Assembly (NCBI RefSeq): GCF_037975245.1
Contig: NC_092576.1
Span: 43,095,611 to 43,159,610, forward strand
DNA from: Apostichopus japonicus
Taxonomy: Eukaryota; Echinodermata; Holothuroidea; Aspidochirotida; Stichopodidae
Reading direction: 5' to 3'
Length of the DNA stretch: 64,000 nucleotides
The position numbers were made by a program, and so were the translations under genes. Shown one piece after another: positions 52,785 through 64,000 of the stretch (positions are counted from its first letter, which is position 1; each line of letters opens with the position of its first letter). The notes beneath the pieces are model-generated. The model ran no database searches and was not told where the DNA came from. It saw only the letters and a list, made by a program, of their open reading frames with translations.

Positions 52785-53620
52785 AGAGGCGTATCCAGGA
52801 TTTTCTAACCCGGGGGGCGCGAATTACTATCTAAGCGGAGCATCACCATCGGTTGGCGTGCAGCGTAGAAGACAATTTTGGGTTGTGATACCCCCCAGAT
52901 CACCGGAAATGGCACTTCTCGGGCTTGAAATGACCAACCAGATGTACACTTTTGCCTGAGAACCAAGAATTTCCCCATAGTTTTTTTTTTGTTTCATCCA
53001 TAACCGTTTTGAAGATTTCAACACAGTCACACATCATGTTCGACCTCATCACATCTCCTGTGGATCATTGCTTTTGTAGGTGATTCAACGCTGCGACCCA
53101 CAATACCCGTAAGCACCATTTTCGAGGTTTTAAGCCCATTATTTGTTCAGAATTTTGAAATTCACAATTATCGTAAATAAATTCACTTCAAAACATACCC
53201 ATAATGTTGCACATTTCATCTATGGACAACCAATATAGAAAAACCTTCTTCAAACCCTAACAGACCGGTCAAAATTGCACGAGTAGAGGGAAGAATGATG
53301 AAGAATGGTGGTCAGGGAATTTTTGAAAATTCAGACACAATTAATTTATTGGTGTACAAATATTAAACCTCTTATAACGGCTACTATAAAACTTCGTTGA
53401 AGGAAATGAAAAAAATGAAAAAGATTCCCGAAACCGAACACTTCGCACATCTGCAGTTTGGATGCTGTTCATCACAGAACGCCATTATAGGTGTAACACA
53501 CTACTTGATACTATCTAAGTGGAGCGCCACCATCGGTTGGCGCGGAGCGTACAACGATTTTTTGGCCAAAAAATACCCCTAGATCGTCGGAAAAGACACT
53601 TCCTGTTAAAGTTGCATTTA
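52785..53620. repeat. two direct copies of an about 95-bp block
   Basis: CACCATCGGTTGGCG occurs at about 52,845 and 53,529. Each copy is preceded by TATCTAAG(C/T)GGAGC and followed by similar sequence to CACTTC(T/C). The first copy follows a hAT-type end (CAGAGGCGTATCCAGGATTT). Confidence 0.75.
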
Positions 53621-53889
53621 CACATCGGTTATTTTGGGAAATTGCAAAGTCGGGAGTGGTCACACTCCATGTAGGTCAGTGCACGACCTCTAGACGTCAC
53701 TAATACACAACACGATCACTTGTTATCGATAAAGTGGTGCCTTGCCAGATTTTGTCAAGGTCTTGGTATTTCGGGCGAAGGTCATTACTTAAGTTTCGTA
53801 ACTCATCGAGAAGCGATTAGAGGGGTGGGGCGTAGGGTTGTGAGCGCGCGTTTTCATGCAGATGGGAACAAGGAAGTGGTGGGTGCGTC

Positions 53890-54135
53890 CTTTTCTCCTT
53901 TTTCTCTACTTTTTTCTTTTTCTTTTCCCTTCCTTCCTCCTCTTTTCCCTTTTTTCTTCTCTTAGTTTTCTCTCTTCTTGGGTTCTTCTACCCAATGTGT
54001 TACTCATATACACCAATATTAGATTGGTCAAAGCTTCCCTTCTTGAGATATCGTATTTACAAGCGAGGCTTTACACCCCCCCCCCCCGCCGAAACACACA
54101 CGCATACACACGCACACACTCTCCGCCCGCATGAA
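53890..54135. repeat. polypyrimidine tract, C-run and CA-rich tract
   Basis: Almost pure C/T sequence from 53,890 to about 53,990, then a C13 run at about 54,076 and ACACACGCATACACACGC. These lie within the foldback element's interior. Confidence 0.8.
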
Positions 54136-54709
54136 TGCATAGGTTACGATTGTCATCGAAACCAAAAATGAAATCTCTTGTTGCACACCCCCATTTTTCA
54201 ATGGAATAATAGCCTTAAAGGAATTGTCTGGTGGAAGATTTTGATACATTGTCTTTGTAGTTATTATTTTTCTCTTTCTAACCATGTAAAAATTGTCCCC
54301 ATTCAACGTTTCATTCTTGTAGAAATCTGGTTTTCAAATTCACCAGTTTCTCACCAAAAGTACCGTTTGTTCGAACGCTTCAATATGGTGATTGACGTAG
54401 TGGTTGCAGATAGGCAAAACAGGCGACTTGAAGTTAGCACTCCCAATTCCGCAGCAAACAAACTCACGTGTAAGCACATTGGATTGCCTCATATATATAA
54501 CGTACATACTCGCGAACGTATATACTACGATGCTCAGTTGGTGTACTTGTATAGCGTTACACATAGTACACTCACACTCAAACCACAGTTCATTAACTGT
54601 TCTTCGAAATCGCTGAAATAAAATTCACGGATCAAATTAACAGTAAAAGGAAACTTGTAAAGTATTCGTTAAACCGAAAGATGAAACTTGGCGCCGAATC
54701 GATGTCATC

Positions 54710-55222
54710 GCAGAACTGTCCGATTGTAAACGTTAGGGTAGCCTATACACGCGAACATTATTCGCGCTGGAGCTGGATACCGCGATGTGTAAACAACGAA
54801 GAGCCTGCTGTTAAAACTTATCTTGTGTTTCACAAAGACCACGAAACCACCGATCTACTACATATATTGCGGCTTAAGGAGTTTTTTAAATCATATCTAA
54901 TTTATAAGAAATTTCACCGGAAATTATTGAAGAAATTGATCGAATCGTTGTCAGAGCAGAATGTAGCAATGAGAAGCTTAGGCTTCGCAGAACTGTCCGA
55001 TTGTCAACGTTTGAGTATAGCCTACATGCGAACATTTTTCGCGTTGGAGCTGGATAGCGCGATGTATAGCGTGAACAACTCGGAGTCTGCTGTTAAAATT
55101 TACCTTATGTTACACAAAGACCACGGAACCACCGATCAAGTACATGGCGGCTTAAGGAGTTTTTGAAAACATATCTAATTTTAAAGAAATTTCACCGGAA
55201 ATTAAGGAAGAAATTTATCTGT
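54710..55222. repeat. 277-bp tandem duplication inside the foldback element
   Basis: Copies start at 54,710 and 54,987 (GCAGAACTGTCCGATTGT) and share CACAAAGACCACG(A/G)AACC and AAATTTCACCGGAAATTA. Differences between copies within the 161-codon frame are mostly amino-acid changing, which argues against selected coding sequence. Confidence 0.8.
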
Positions 55223-55860
55223 ATACAAACGCTGTTTTTGTTGTGATTACCGTATAGGTACTGTGCGGAGGGTGGGTTATGACGCAATCTGCTATGGCAG
55301 AGCTGACGTCACGTATTGTACTGTTCAAATCATATTTGAAATGTCTATCCATAACGATTAAAAAATCGTTTCTCTGTCAAACGCAACATTAGTGTTCTCA
55401 TACTTTGACAACATGTTTGGAAAATTATTTACTATTTTTTAAGCTAACTTCTTTGGGCCACCAGACAATCCTTTTAACCCCGCCTACATCGGCTGTCAAT
55501 CAATCGTCGAAATTTCCGAGGAAGGGGATTGTCCGAGGAAGGGGATTGTCCAAGGGGGAATTGTCCGGGGGGCAATTGTCATGGATGGTAATTGTCCGGA
55601 GCGGGAATTGTCCGGGGGGCAAATGTTAGGGTTGGCAATTGTCCAGGTGGGAATTGTCGGGGGGGCAATTGTCAGGGTTGGGAATTGTCCGGGTGGGAAT
55701 TGTCTGATGGGGAATCGTCCGGGAGGTAATCGTCGGGGGGGAAATCGTCCAGGGGGGAGTTGTCCAGGAACCCAATGCGATCGTAACTGAAGCAGTCATT
55801 TATCTTCTAATCTGTTTATTACACAATTTAACTTCAAGACATTGCCCTCAGTTAACCTAC

Positions 55861-55927
55861 CAGTGATATTAACGTCCATCTTTAGGAAAGGAAATGGTTG
55901 GAACACTTCAAGAGCCCTTTTCATTGC
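55861..55927 (-). CDS. exon-like segment, copy A
   Basis: The 67-bp segment is bounded on the minus strand by acceptor CTTTTTCAACAG and donor GTAGGT. One open frame encodes AMKRALEVFQPFPFLKMDVN-IT, ending with one base (G). Compared with the consensus it has E to K and L to P changes. See the findings for how it may join the GAGHN exon. Confidence 0.4.
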
Positions 55928-56834
55928 CTGTTGAAAAAGCATACAAAGCCATTAACTACATTGCCTTGATACAGCTGGTGAATGGAAAATAGAATCACAT
56001 GCTTTATTATATTATAATATTTAATTGATATTCATCTGCAATATAGAATGAATAGGTTATATTGTCCACAATTTCCAAAACCGGTGTACAATGAAGAAGG
56101 TACAGTAAGAAATGTGGAGTTACATTGCCATATTTGACTGCACTAGAAAATCTATAATATTTAGGAAAATGTACAGGTTCTATATTCTACACAATCCAAA
56201 CATGGGTGCACTTTAGCAAAAGTGGCAGTGGGTATTGTTGGGAAAAACACCTAAGATTAATTGTGCTTTAACCTATATCATGATCTGCAGTTCCTGGCAA
56301 TAGCTGAATGTAAGAACTAGATTAATTTCTAAAAGTACAAGATAGAGTGCACAGTAAGCATTGTCCACACAATCTGAAATTGTATAAAGGTACAATGTTA
56401 GGAGCGCAATACTAACATGGCTTGATTGTGCTTGAACCTAAGTTCAATTGATTCATTTGGAGAAATATTGCCTGCAAAGACTGAAAGAGGAGTCACAGTA
56501 TTTTAATTTTTTGGTTGATGCCTATTTTAATTAGGCCAGTTACAAGGTAAAATACACATTAAGCGTTGTCCACACAATCTGAAACTGTACAAGAGTACAG
56601 TGCTAGGAGTACAAGTGACTGCAAACATGGCTTGAGTGTGCTTGAAACTAAGTACAATTGATTCACTAACAAAACTATCTTCACAGACTTGAAAAGGAGA
56701 TATGAATGTTGAAGGTTAAGGTTGTTTCAGATCGGGGAAGCTTACACAATGACAATCGTAACTGAAGCAGTCATTAATCTTCTAATCTGTTTATTACACA
56801 ATTAACTTTAAGTCATTGCCCTCAGTTAACCTAC

Positions 56835-56901
56835 CAGTGATATAAACGTCCATCTTTAGGAACAGAAATGGTTGGAACACTTCAAGAGCCCTTTCCATTG
56901 C
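56835..56901 (-). CDS. exon-like segment, copy B
   Basis: 67 bp, acceptor and donor intact. Encodes AMERALEVFQPFLFLKMDV then YIT; the only change from consensus is N to Y. Confidence 0.4.
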
Positions 56902-57809
56902 CTGTTGAAAAAGCATATATAAAATCATTAACTACATTGCCTTGATACAGCTGGTTAATGGAAAACAGAATCACATGCTTTATTATATTATAATATTAAA
57001 TAATTGATATTAATCTGCAATATAGAATGAATAGGTAATATTGTCCACAATATCCAAACCTGGGTACAATGAAGAAGGTACAGTAAGAAATTTGGAGTTA
57101 CTATGCCAGATTTGAATGCACTAGAAAATCTATAATATTTAGGAAAATGTACAGGTTTCATATTCTACACAATCCAAACATGCACTTTAGCAACAGTTGC
57201 AGTGGCTATTGTTGAGATAAAACCCTAAGATTAATTGTGCTTTAACCTATATCATGATCTGCAGTTCCTGGCAATAGCTTAATGAAAGAACTGGATTAAT
57301 TTCTACAAGTACACTATAGCGTGCACAGTAAGCATTGTCCACACAATCTGAAATTGTATAAGAGTACAATGTTAGGAGCGCAAGTTAATACTAACATGGC
57401 TTGATTGTGCTTGAACCTAAGTTCTATAGATCCATTTGGAGAAATATTGCCTGCAAAGACTGAAAGAGGAGTCACAGTATTGAAATTGTTTCGTTCATGC
57501 CTATTTTGATTAGGCCAGTTACTAGGTAAAATACACATTAAGCTTTGTCCACACAATCTGAAACTGTACAAGAGTACAATGTTAGGAGTACAAGTGACTA
57601 CAAACATGGCTTGAGTGTGCTTGAACCTAAGTTCAATTGATTCGATTACAAAACTATCTTCAGAGACTGGAAAAGGAGATATGAATGTTGAAGGTTAAGG
57701 CTCTTTCAGATCTGGTAACTTACACAACGACAATCGTAACTGAAGCAGTCATTAATCTAATCTGTTTATTACACAATTAACTTCAAGTCATTGCCCTCAG
57801 TTAACCTAC

Positions 57810-57876
57810 CAGTGATGTTAACGTCCATCTTCAGGAAAAGGAATGGTTGGAACACTTCAAGAGCCCTTTCCATTGC
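57810..57876 (-). CDS. exon-like segment, copy C
   Basis: 67 bp, splice sites intact, consensus peptide AMERALEVFQPFLFLKMDVN then IT. Confidence 0.45.
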
Positions 57877-58799
57877 CTGTTGAAAAAGCATATATAAAGT
57901 CATTAACTACATTGCCTTGATACAGCTGGTAAATAGAAAATAGAATCACATGCTTTATTATATTATAATATTTAATAATTGATATTAATCTGCAGTATAG
58001 AATGAATGGGTTATATTGTACACAATATCCAAATCTGTGTACAATGAAGAAGGTACATTACGAAATGTGGAATTACTATGCCAGATTTGAAAGCACTAGA
58101 AAATTTATAATATTTATGAAAATGTACAGGCTCTATATTCTACACAATCCAAACATCGGTGCACTTTAACAACAATTGCAGTGGGAATTGTTGAGAAAAA
58201 ACTCTAAGATTAATTGCGCTTTCACCTATACAGTATCATATTCTGCAGTTCAAGCAATAACTGAATGTAAGAACTGGATTAATTTCTAAAAGTACAAATT
58301 AGAGTGCACAGTAAGCATTGTCCACACAGTCTGAAACTGTATAAGAGTACAATGTTAGGAGCTCAAGTAAATACTAACATGGTTTGATTGTGCTTGAACT
58401 TAAGTTCAATTGATTCATTTGGACAAATATTGTCTGCAAAGACTGAAAGAGGAGTCACAGTATTTAAATGTTTTTGTTCATGCCTATTTTGTTTTTAGGC
58501 CAGTTACAAGGTAAAGTACACATTAAGCATTGTCCACACAATCTGAAACTGTACAAGAGTACAATGTTAGGAGTACAAGTGACTACAAACATGGCTTGAT
58601 TATGCTTGAACCTAAGTTCAATTGATTCACTTACAAAACTATTGTCCCCAGAGACTAGAAAAGGAGATATTAATGTTGAAGGTTAAGGCTGATTCAGATC
58701 GGGTAACTCACACAACGACATTCGTAACTGAAGCAGTCTTTAATCTTCTAATCTGTTTATTACACATGAACTACAAGTCATTGCCCTCAGTTAACCTAC

Positions 58800-58865
58800 C
58801 AGTGATATTAACGTCCATCTTTAGGAAAAGAAACGGTTGAACACTTCAAGAGCCCTTTCCATTGC
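58800..58865 (-). pseudogene. exon-like segment, copy D (frameshifted)
   Basis: 66 bp: one G of the GGTTGGAACAC block is missing (GGTTGAACAC), so the frame shifts. The acceptor region is also altered (TTTTTGAACAG). Unusable as an equivalent exon. Confidence 0.45.
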
Positions 58866-59782
58866 CTGTTCAAAAAGCATATATAAAATCATTAACTACA
58901 TTGCCTTGATACAGCTGGTTAATGGAAAACAGAATCACATGCTTTATTATATTATAATTTTAAATAATTGATATTAATCTGCAATAAAGAATGAATAGGT
59001 AATATTGTCCACAATATCCAAACCTGTGTACAATGAAGAAGGTACAGTAAGAAATTTGCAGTTACTATGCCAGATTTGACTGCACTAGAAAATCTATAAT
59101 ATTTAGGAAAATGTACAGGTTCTATATTCTACACAATCCAAACAAGTGTGCACTTTAGCAACAGTTGCAGTGGGTATTGTTGGGACAAAAACCTAAGATT
59201 AATTGTGCTTTAACCTATATCATGATCTGCAGTTCCTGGCATTAGCTGAATGTAAGAACTGGATTAATTTATAACAGTACAAAATACAGTGCACAGTAAG
59301 TATTGTCCACACAATCTGAAACTGTATAAAAGTACAATGTTAGGAGCGGAAGTTAATACTAACATGGTTTGATTGTGCTTAGACTTTACTTCAATTGATT
59401 CATTTGGAGAAATATTGTCTGCAAAGACTGAAAGAGGAGTCACAGTATTTATATTTTTTCGTTCATCCCTATTTTGTTTAGGCCAGTTACAAGGTAAAAA
59501 ACACATTAAGCATTGTCCACACAATCTGAAACTGTACAAGTTTACAATGTTAGGAGTACAAGTGACTACAAACATGGCTTGAGTGTGCTTGAACCTAAGT
59601 TCAATTGATTCACTTACAAAACTATTGTCCCCAGAGACTAGAAAAGGAGATATTAATGTTGAAGGTTAAGGCTGATTCAGATCGGGTAACTTACACAACG
59701 ACAATCGTAACTGAAGCAGTCTTTAATCTTCTAATCTGTTTATTACACATGAACTACAAGTCATTGCCCTCAGTTAACCTAC

Positions 59783-59849
59783 CAGTGATATTAACGTCCA
59801 TCTTCAGGAAAAGAAATGGTTGGAACACTTCAAGAGCCCTTTCCATTGC
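59783..59849 (-). CDS. exon-like segment, copy E
   Basis: 67 bp, splice sites intact, consensus peptide. Confidence 0.45.
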
Positions 59850-60770
59850 CTGTTGAAAAAGCATATAAAGTCATTAACTACATTGCCTTGATACAGCTGG
59901 TAAATAGAAAATAGAATCACATGCTTTATTATATTATAATATTTAATAATTGATATTAATCTGCAGTATAGAATGAATAGGTTATATTGTACACAATATC
60001 CAAACCTGTGTACAATGAAGAAGGTACATTAAGAAATGTGGAATTACTATGCCAGATTTGAAAGCACTAGAAAATTTATAATATTTATGAAAATGTACAG
60101 GCTCTATATTCTACACAATCCAAACATCGGTGCACTTTAACAACAATTGCAGTGGGAATTGTTGAGAAAAAACCCTAAGATTAATTGCGCTTTAACCTAT
60201 ACAGTATCATATTCTGCAGTTCAAGCAATAACTGAATGTAAGAACTGGATTAATTTCTAAAAGTACAAAATAGAGTGCACAGTAAGCATTGTCCACACAG
60301 TCTGAAACTGTATAAGAGTACAATGTTAGGAGCTCAAGTAAATACTAACATGGTTTGATTGTGCTTGAACTTAAGTTTAATTGATTCATTTGGACAAATA
60401 TTGTCTGCAAAGACTGAAAGAGGAGTCACAGTATTTAAATGTTTTTGTTCATGCCTATTTTGTTTTTAGGCCAGTTACAAGGTAAAGTACACATTAATCA
60501 TTGTCCACACAATCTGAAACTGTACAACAGTACAATGTTAGGAGTACAAGTGACTACAATCATGGCTTGATTGTGCTTGAATCTAAGTTCAATTGATTCA
60601 CTTACAAAACTATTTTCCCCAGAGACTGGAAAATGAGATATTAATGTTGAAGGTTAAGCCTGATTCAGATCAGGTAACTTACACAACGACAATTGAACTA
60701 AAGCAGTCATCAATCTTCTAATCTGTGTAATACACAATTAACTTCAAGTCATTGCCCTCAGTTAACCTAC

Positions 60771-60837
60771 CAGTGATATTAACGTCCATCTCAAGGAAAA
60801 GGAATGGTTGGAACACTTCAGGAGCCCTTTCCATTGC
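60771..60837 (-). CDS. exon-like segment, copy F
   Basis: 67 bp, frame open, with L to P (AMERAPEVF) and K to E (FLEMDVN) changes. The acceptor tract is shortened but keeps CAACAG. Confidence 0.4.
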
Positions 60838-61749
60838 CTGTTGAAAAGTATATAAATTCATTAACTACATTGCTTTGATACAGCTGATTAATGGAAAATA
60901 GAATCACCTCCTTTGTTAAAATATGATATTTAATCATTGATATTAATCTGCAATATAGAATGAATAGGTTATATTGTCCACAAGATCCAAAAATGTGTAC
61001 AATGAAGAAGGTACAGTAAGAAATGTGGAGTAACTATGCCAGATTTGGGTGCACTAAAAATCTATAATATTTAGGAAAATGTACAGGCTCTATATTCTAC
61101 ACAATCCAAACATGTGTGTACTTTAGCAACAGTTGCAGTGGGTATTTTTGAGACAAAAACCTAAGATTAATTGTGCTTTAACCTTTATCATGTTCTGCAG
61201 TTCCTGGCAATAACTGAATGTAAGAACTGGATTAATTTCTAAAAGAACAAAATAGAGTGCACAGTAAGCATTGTCCACACAATCTGAAATTGTACAAGAG
61301 TACAATGTTAGGAGCTCAAGTTAATACTAACATGGTTTGATTGTGCTTGAACTTTACTTCAATTGATTCATTTGGACAAATATTGTCTGCAAAGACTGAA
61401 AGAGGAGTCACAGTGTTTAAATTGTTTCATTCATGACTATTTTGATTAGACCAGTTACAAGGTAAAGTACACATTAATCATTGTCCACACAATCTGAAAC
61501 TGTACAAGAGTACAATGTTAGGAGTACAAGTGATTACAAACAGGCTTGAGTGTGCTTGAACGTAATTTCAATTGATTCACTTACAAAACGATTGTCCATA
61601 GAGACTGGAAAAGGAGATATTTATGTTGAAGGTTAAGGCTGATTCAGATCGGGTAACTTACACAACGACAATCGTAACTGAAGCAGTCTTTAATCTTCTA
61701 ATCTGTTTATTACACATTAACTGCATGTCATTGCCCTCAGTTAACCTAC

Positions 61750-61815
61750 CAGTGATATTAACGTCCATCTTCAGGAAAAGAAATGGTTGGAACACTTCAA
61801 GAGCCCTTTCCATTG
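61750..61815 (-). pseudogene. exon-like segment, copy G (acceptor lost)
   Basis: The segment is fused at its 5' side to another part of the unit (CATTG|TTACAATG), removing the AG acceptor and about 450 bp. Confidence 0.45.
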
Positions 61816-62271
61816 TTACAATGTTAAGAGCTCAAGTAAATACTAACATGGTTTGATTGTGCTTGAACTTAAGTTCAATTGATTCATTTGGACAAATATT
61901 GTCTGCAAAGACTGAAAGAGGAGTCACAGTGTTTAAATTTTTTCGTTCATGCCTATTATGATTAGACTAGTTACAAGGTAAAGTACACATTAAGCATTGT
62001 CCACACAATCTGAAACTGTACAAGAGTACAATGTTAAGAGTACAGTACAAGTGACTACAAACATGGCCTGATTGTGCTTGAACCTAAGTTCAATTGATTC
62101 ACTTACAAAACAATTGTCCCAGAGACTGGAAAAGGAGATATTAGTGTTGAAGGTTAAGACTGATTCAGATCGGGTAACTCACACAATGACAATCGTAACT
62201 GAAGCAGTCATTGATCTTCTAATCTGTTTATTACACAATTAACTTCAATTCATTGCCCTCATTTAACCTAC

Positions 62272-62338
62272 CAGTGATATTAACGTCCATCTTCAGGAAA
62301 AAAAATGGTTGGAACACTTCAAGAGCCCTTTCCATTGC
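62272..62338 (-). CDS. exon-like segment, copy H
   Basis: 67 bp, splice sites intact, one L to F change (FQPFFFLKMDVN). Confidence 0.4.
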
Positions 62339-63246
62339 CTGTTGAAAAAGCATATATAAAATCATTAACTACATTGCCTTGATACAGCTGGTTAATGGAA
62401 AACAGAATCACATGCTTTATTATATTATAATATTACATAATTGATATTAATCTGCAATAAAGAATGAATAGGTAATATTGTCCACAAGATCCAAACCTAT
62501 GTACAATGAAGAAGGTACAGTAAGAAATTTGGAGTTACTATGCCAGATTTGACTGCACTAGAAAATCTATAATATTTAGGAAAATTCACAGGTTCCATAT
62601 TGTACACAATCCAAGCATGCACTTTAGCAATAGTTGCAGTGGCTATTGTTCAGATAAAACCCGAAGATTAATTGTGCTTTAACCTATATCATGATCTGCA
62701 GTTCCTGGCAATAGCTGAATGAAAGAACTGGATTAATTTCTACAAGTACACTATAGCGTACACAGTAAGCATTGTCCACACAATCTGAAATTGTATAAGA
62801 GTACAATGTTAGGAGCGCAAGTTTATACTAACATGGCTTGATTGTGCTTGAACCTAAGTTCTATAGATTCATTTAGACAAATATTGCCTGCAAAGACTGA
62901 AAGAGGAGTCACAGTATTGAAATTGTTTCGTTCATGCCTATTTTGATTAGGCCAGTTACTAGGTAAAATACACATTAAGCATTGTCCACACAATCTGAAA
63001 CTGTACAAGAGTACAATGTTAGGAGTACAAGTGACTACAAACATGGCTTGAGTGTGGTTGAACCTAAGTTCAATTGATTCGATTACAAAACTATCTTCAG
63101 AGACTGGAAAAGGAGATATGAATGTTTAAGGTTAAGGCTGTTTCTGATCTGGTAACTTACACAACGACAATCGTAACTGAAGCAGTCATTAATCTAATCT
63201 GTTTATTACACAATTAACTTCAAGTCATTGCCCTCAGTTAACCTAC

Positions 63247-63313
63247 CAGTGATGTTAAGGTCCATCTTCAGGAAAAGGAATGGTTGGAACACCTCAGAAG
63301 CGCTTTCCATTGC
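63247..63313 (-). CDS. exon-like segment, copy I
   Basis: 67 bp, splice sites intact. Most diverged of the open copies: AMESASEVFQPFLFLKMDLN then IT. Confidence 0.4.
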
Positions 63314-64000
63314 CTGTTGAAAAAGCATATATAAAGTCATTAACTACATTGCTTTGATACAGCTGGTTAATTGAAAACAGAATCACTTACTTTATTATAT
63401 TGTAATATTTAATAATTGATAATAATCTGCAATATAGCATGAATAGGTTATATTGTCCACAATATCCAAACCTGGGTACAATGCAGAAGGTACAGTTAGA
63501 AACGTGGAGTTACTATGCCAGATTTGACTGCACTAGAAAATCTATAATATTTAGGAAAATGTACAGGTTCTATATTCTACACAATCCAAACATCGGTGCA
63601 CTTTAGCAACAGTTGCAGTGGGTATTGTTGAGAAAAAACTCTAAGATTAATTACGCTTTAACCTATACAGTATCATATTCTGCAGTTCTGGCAATAACTG
63701 AATGTAAGAACTGGATTCATTTCTAAAAGTACAAAAGAGAGTGCACAGTTAGCATTGTCCACACAATCTGAAACTGTACAAGAGTACAATGTTAGGAGTA
63801 CAAGTAAATACTAACATGGTTTGATTGTGCTTGAACTTAAGTTCAATTGGTTCATTTGGACAAATATTGTCTGCAAAGACTGAAAGAGGAGTCACAGTAT
63901 TTATATTTTTTTGTTCATGCCTATTTTGATTAGGCCAGTTACAAGGTAAAATACACATTAGGCAAATGTCCATGTTTAGGAAAAGAAATGGTTGGAACAC

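Larger units (their letters stand above)
52450..55772. mobile_element. 3.3-kb TU-like foldback transposon
   Basis: Termini are inverted: left GGTGACCGGACAACTCCCCC, right (reverse complement) GGTTCCTGGACAACTCCCCC. Both arms are minisatellites of about 15-16-bp units (CCCCGGACAATT...; left 52,450-52,740, right 55,505-55,772). It sits inside a unit of the 980-bp array, so the empty site (CACAATGACAATCGTAACTG) is seen in paralogues. The flanks CAATGACA (left) and CAATGCG(A) (right) look like an 8-bp target duplication with changes. This architecture is that of echinoid TU foldback elements. The interior (52.8-55.5 kb) holds direct repeats and a hAT-like end but no recognised transposase; frames of 147 codons (54,178-54,621) and 161 codons (54,681-55,166) show no known motif. 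Confidence 0.75.
55781..64000. repeat. tandem array, units of about 975-990 bp
   Basis: Corresponding points (start of the exon-like segment) lie at 55,861, 56,835, 57,810, 58,800, 59,783, 60,771, 61,750, 62,272 and 63,247. Spacing is 974-990 bp, except a 522-bp unit. Each unit also holds two related blocks of about 200 bp (CACAATCTGAAACTGTA ... GTTCAATTGATTC). These give similar minus-strand open frames in many units (for example 57,314-57,607, 59,264-59,575, 62,823-63,044) with the repeated motif PNIVLLYSFRLCGQ; they have no starts or motifs I recognise and are taken as repeat-borne. The array continues past the window end. Confidence 0.95.

Noticed and set aside
57314..57607. Recurrent minus-strand frames of the 980-bp units (PNIVLLYSFRLCGQ motif) as a gene family
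   Set aside because: The similarity is explained by tandem repetition of the DNA. Frames are opened and closed by small indels from unit to unit and lack consistent starts or splice sites.
58622..58840. Plus-strand frames of the 980-bp units (SDRVTYTTTIVTEAV) as coding
   Set aside because: They run antisense across the splice-bounded exon-like segment and are not kept open in all units.

Overview
The window is eukaryotic, AT-rich and repeat-dominated. It has intron-split coding segments with GT/AG boundaries, tRNA-derived SINEs, foldback transposons, long satellites and many poly-G/poly-C tracts. The LRR/ephrin-receptor-like/multi-pass membrane gene and the foldback elements (terminal repeats built of about 15-bp tandem units, 8-bp target duplications, like the TU elements of sea urchins) suggest a marine invertebrate deuterostome, most likely an echinoderm. 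The species cannot be named from this sequence.

Layout. 1-3 kb: transposon debris, including a SINE split by a younger retroelement. 3.2-13.5 kb (minus strand): 3' part of a leucine-rich-repeat membrane-receptor-like gene, reconstructed exon by exon: phase-matched LRR exons, a cysteine-rich GCC2/GCC3 (ephrin-receptor-like) region, about eight transmembrane segments and a basic tail. The main exon holds two in-frame stops, so this copy is called a pseudogene. 14.5-33.5 kb: a satellite of about 332-bp monomers, each carrying a 23-bp near-perfect dyad. It is first a simple array (about 17 monomers), then a higher-order repeat of about 2.49 kb. 33.5-51.7 kb: mostly non-coding, with a 481-bp foldback element, minisatellites, hairpins and hAT-like ends. 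It also holds a good terminal exon at 37,987-38,162 (minus) with a GAGHN motif typical of the catalytic-histidine loop of alpha/beta hydrolases. 51.7-64 kb: tandem units of about 980 bp, interrupted by a 3.3-kb foldback element.

Main hypothesis. Each roughly 980-bp unit contains, on the minus strand, a 67-bp segment with a splice acceptor, a single open frame and a splice donor. Its phase fits exactly onto the GAGHN terminal exon lying 14-25 kb downstream. The array may be a set of tandemly duplicated penultimate exons of one alpha/beta-hydrolase-like gene. As 67 is not a multiple of three, two copies cannot be spliced in series without losing frame, so use would have to be mutually exclusive. 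The alternative is a satellite seeded from one exon and its introns. The sequence supports the exon structure, but not expression.

Most short open reading frames in the window are chance or repeat-borne and are not listed.
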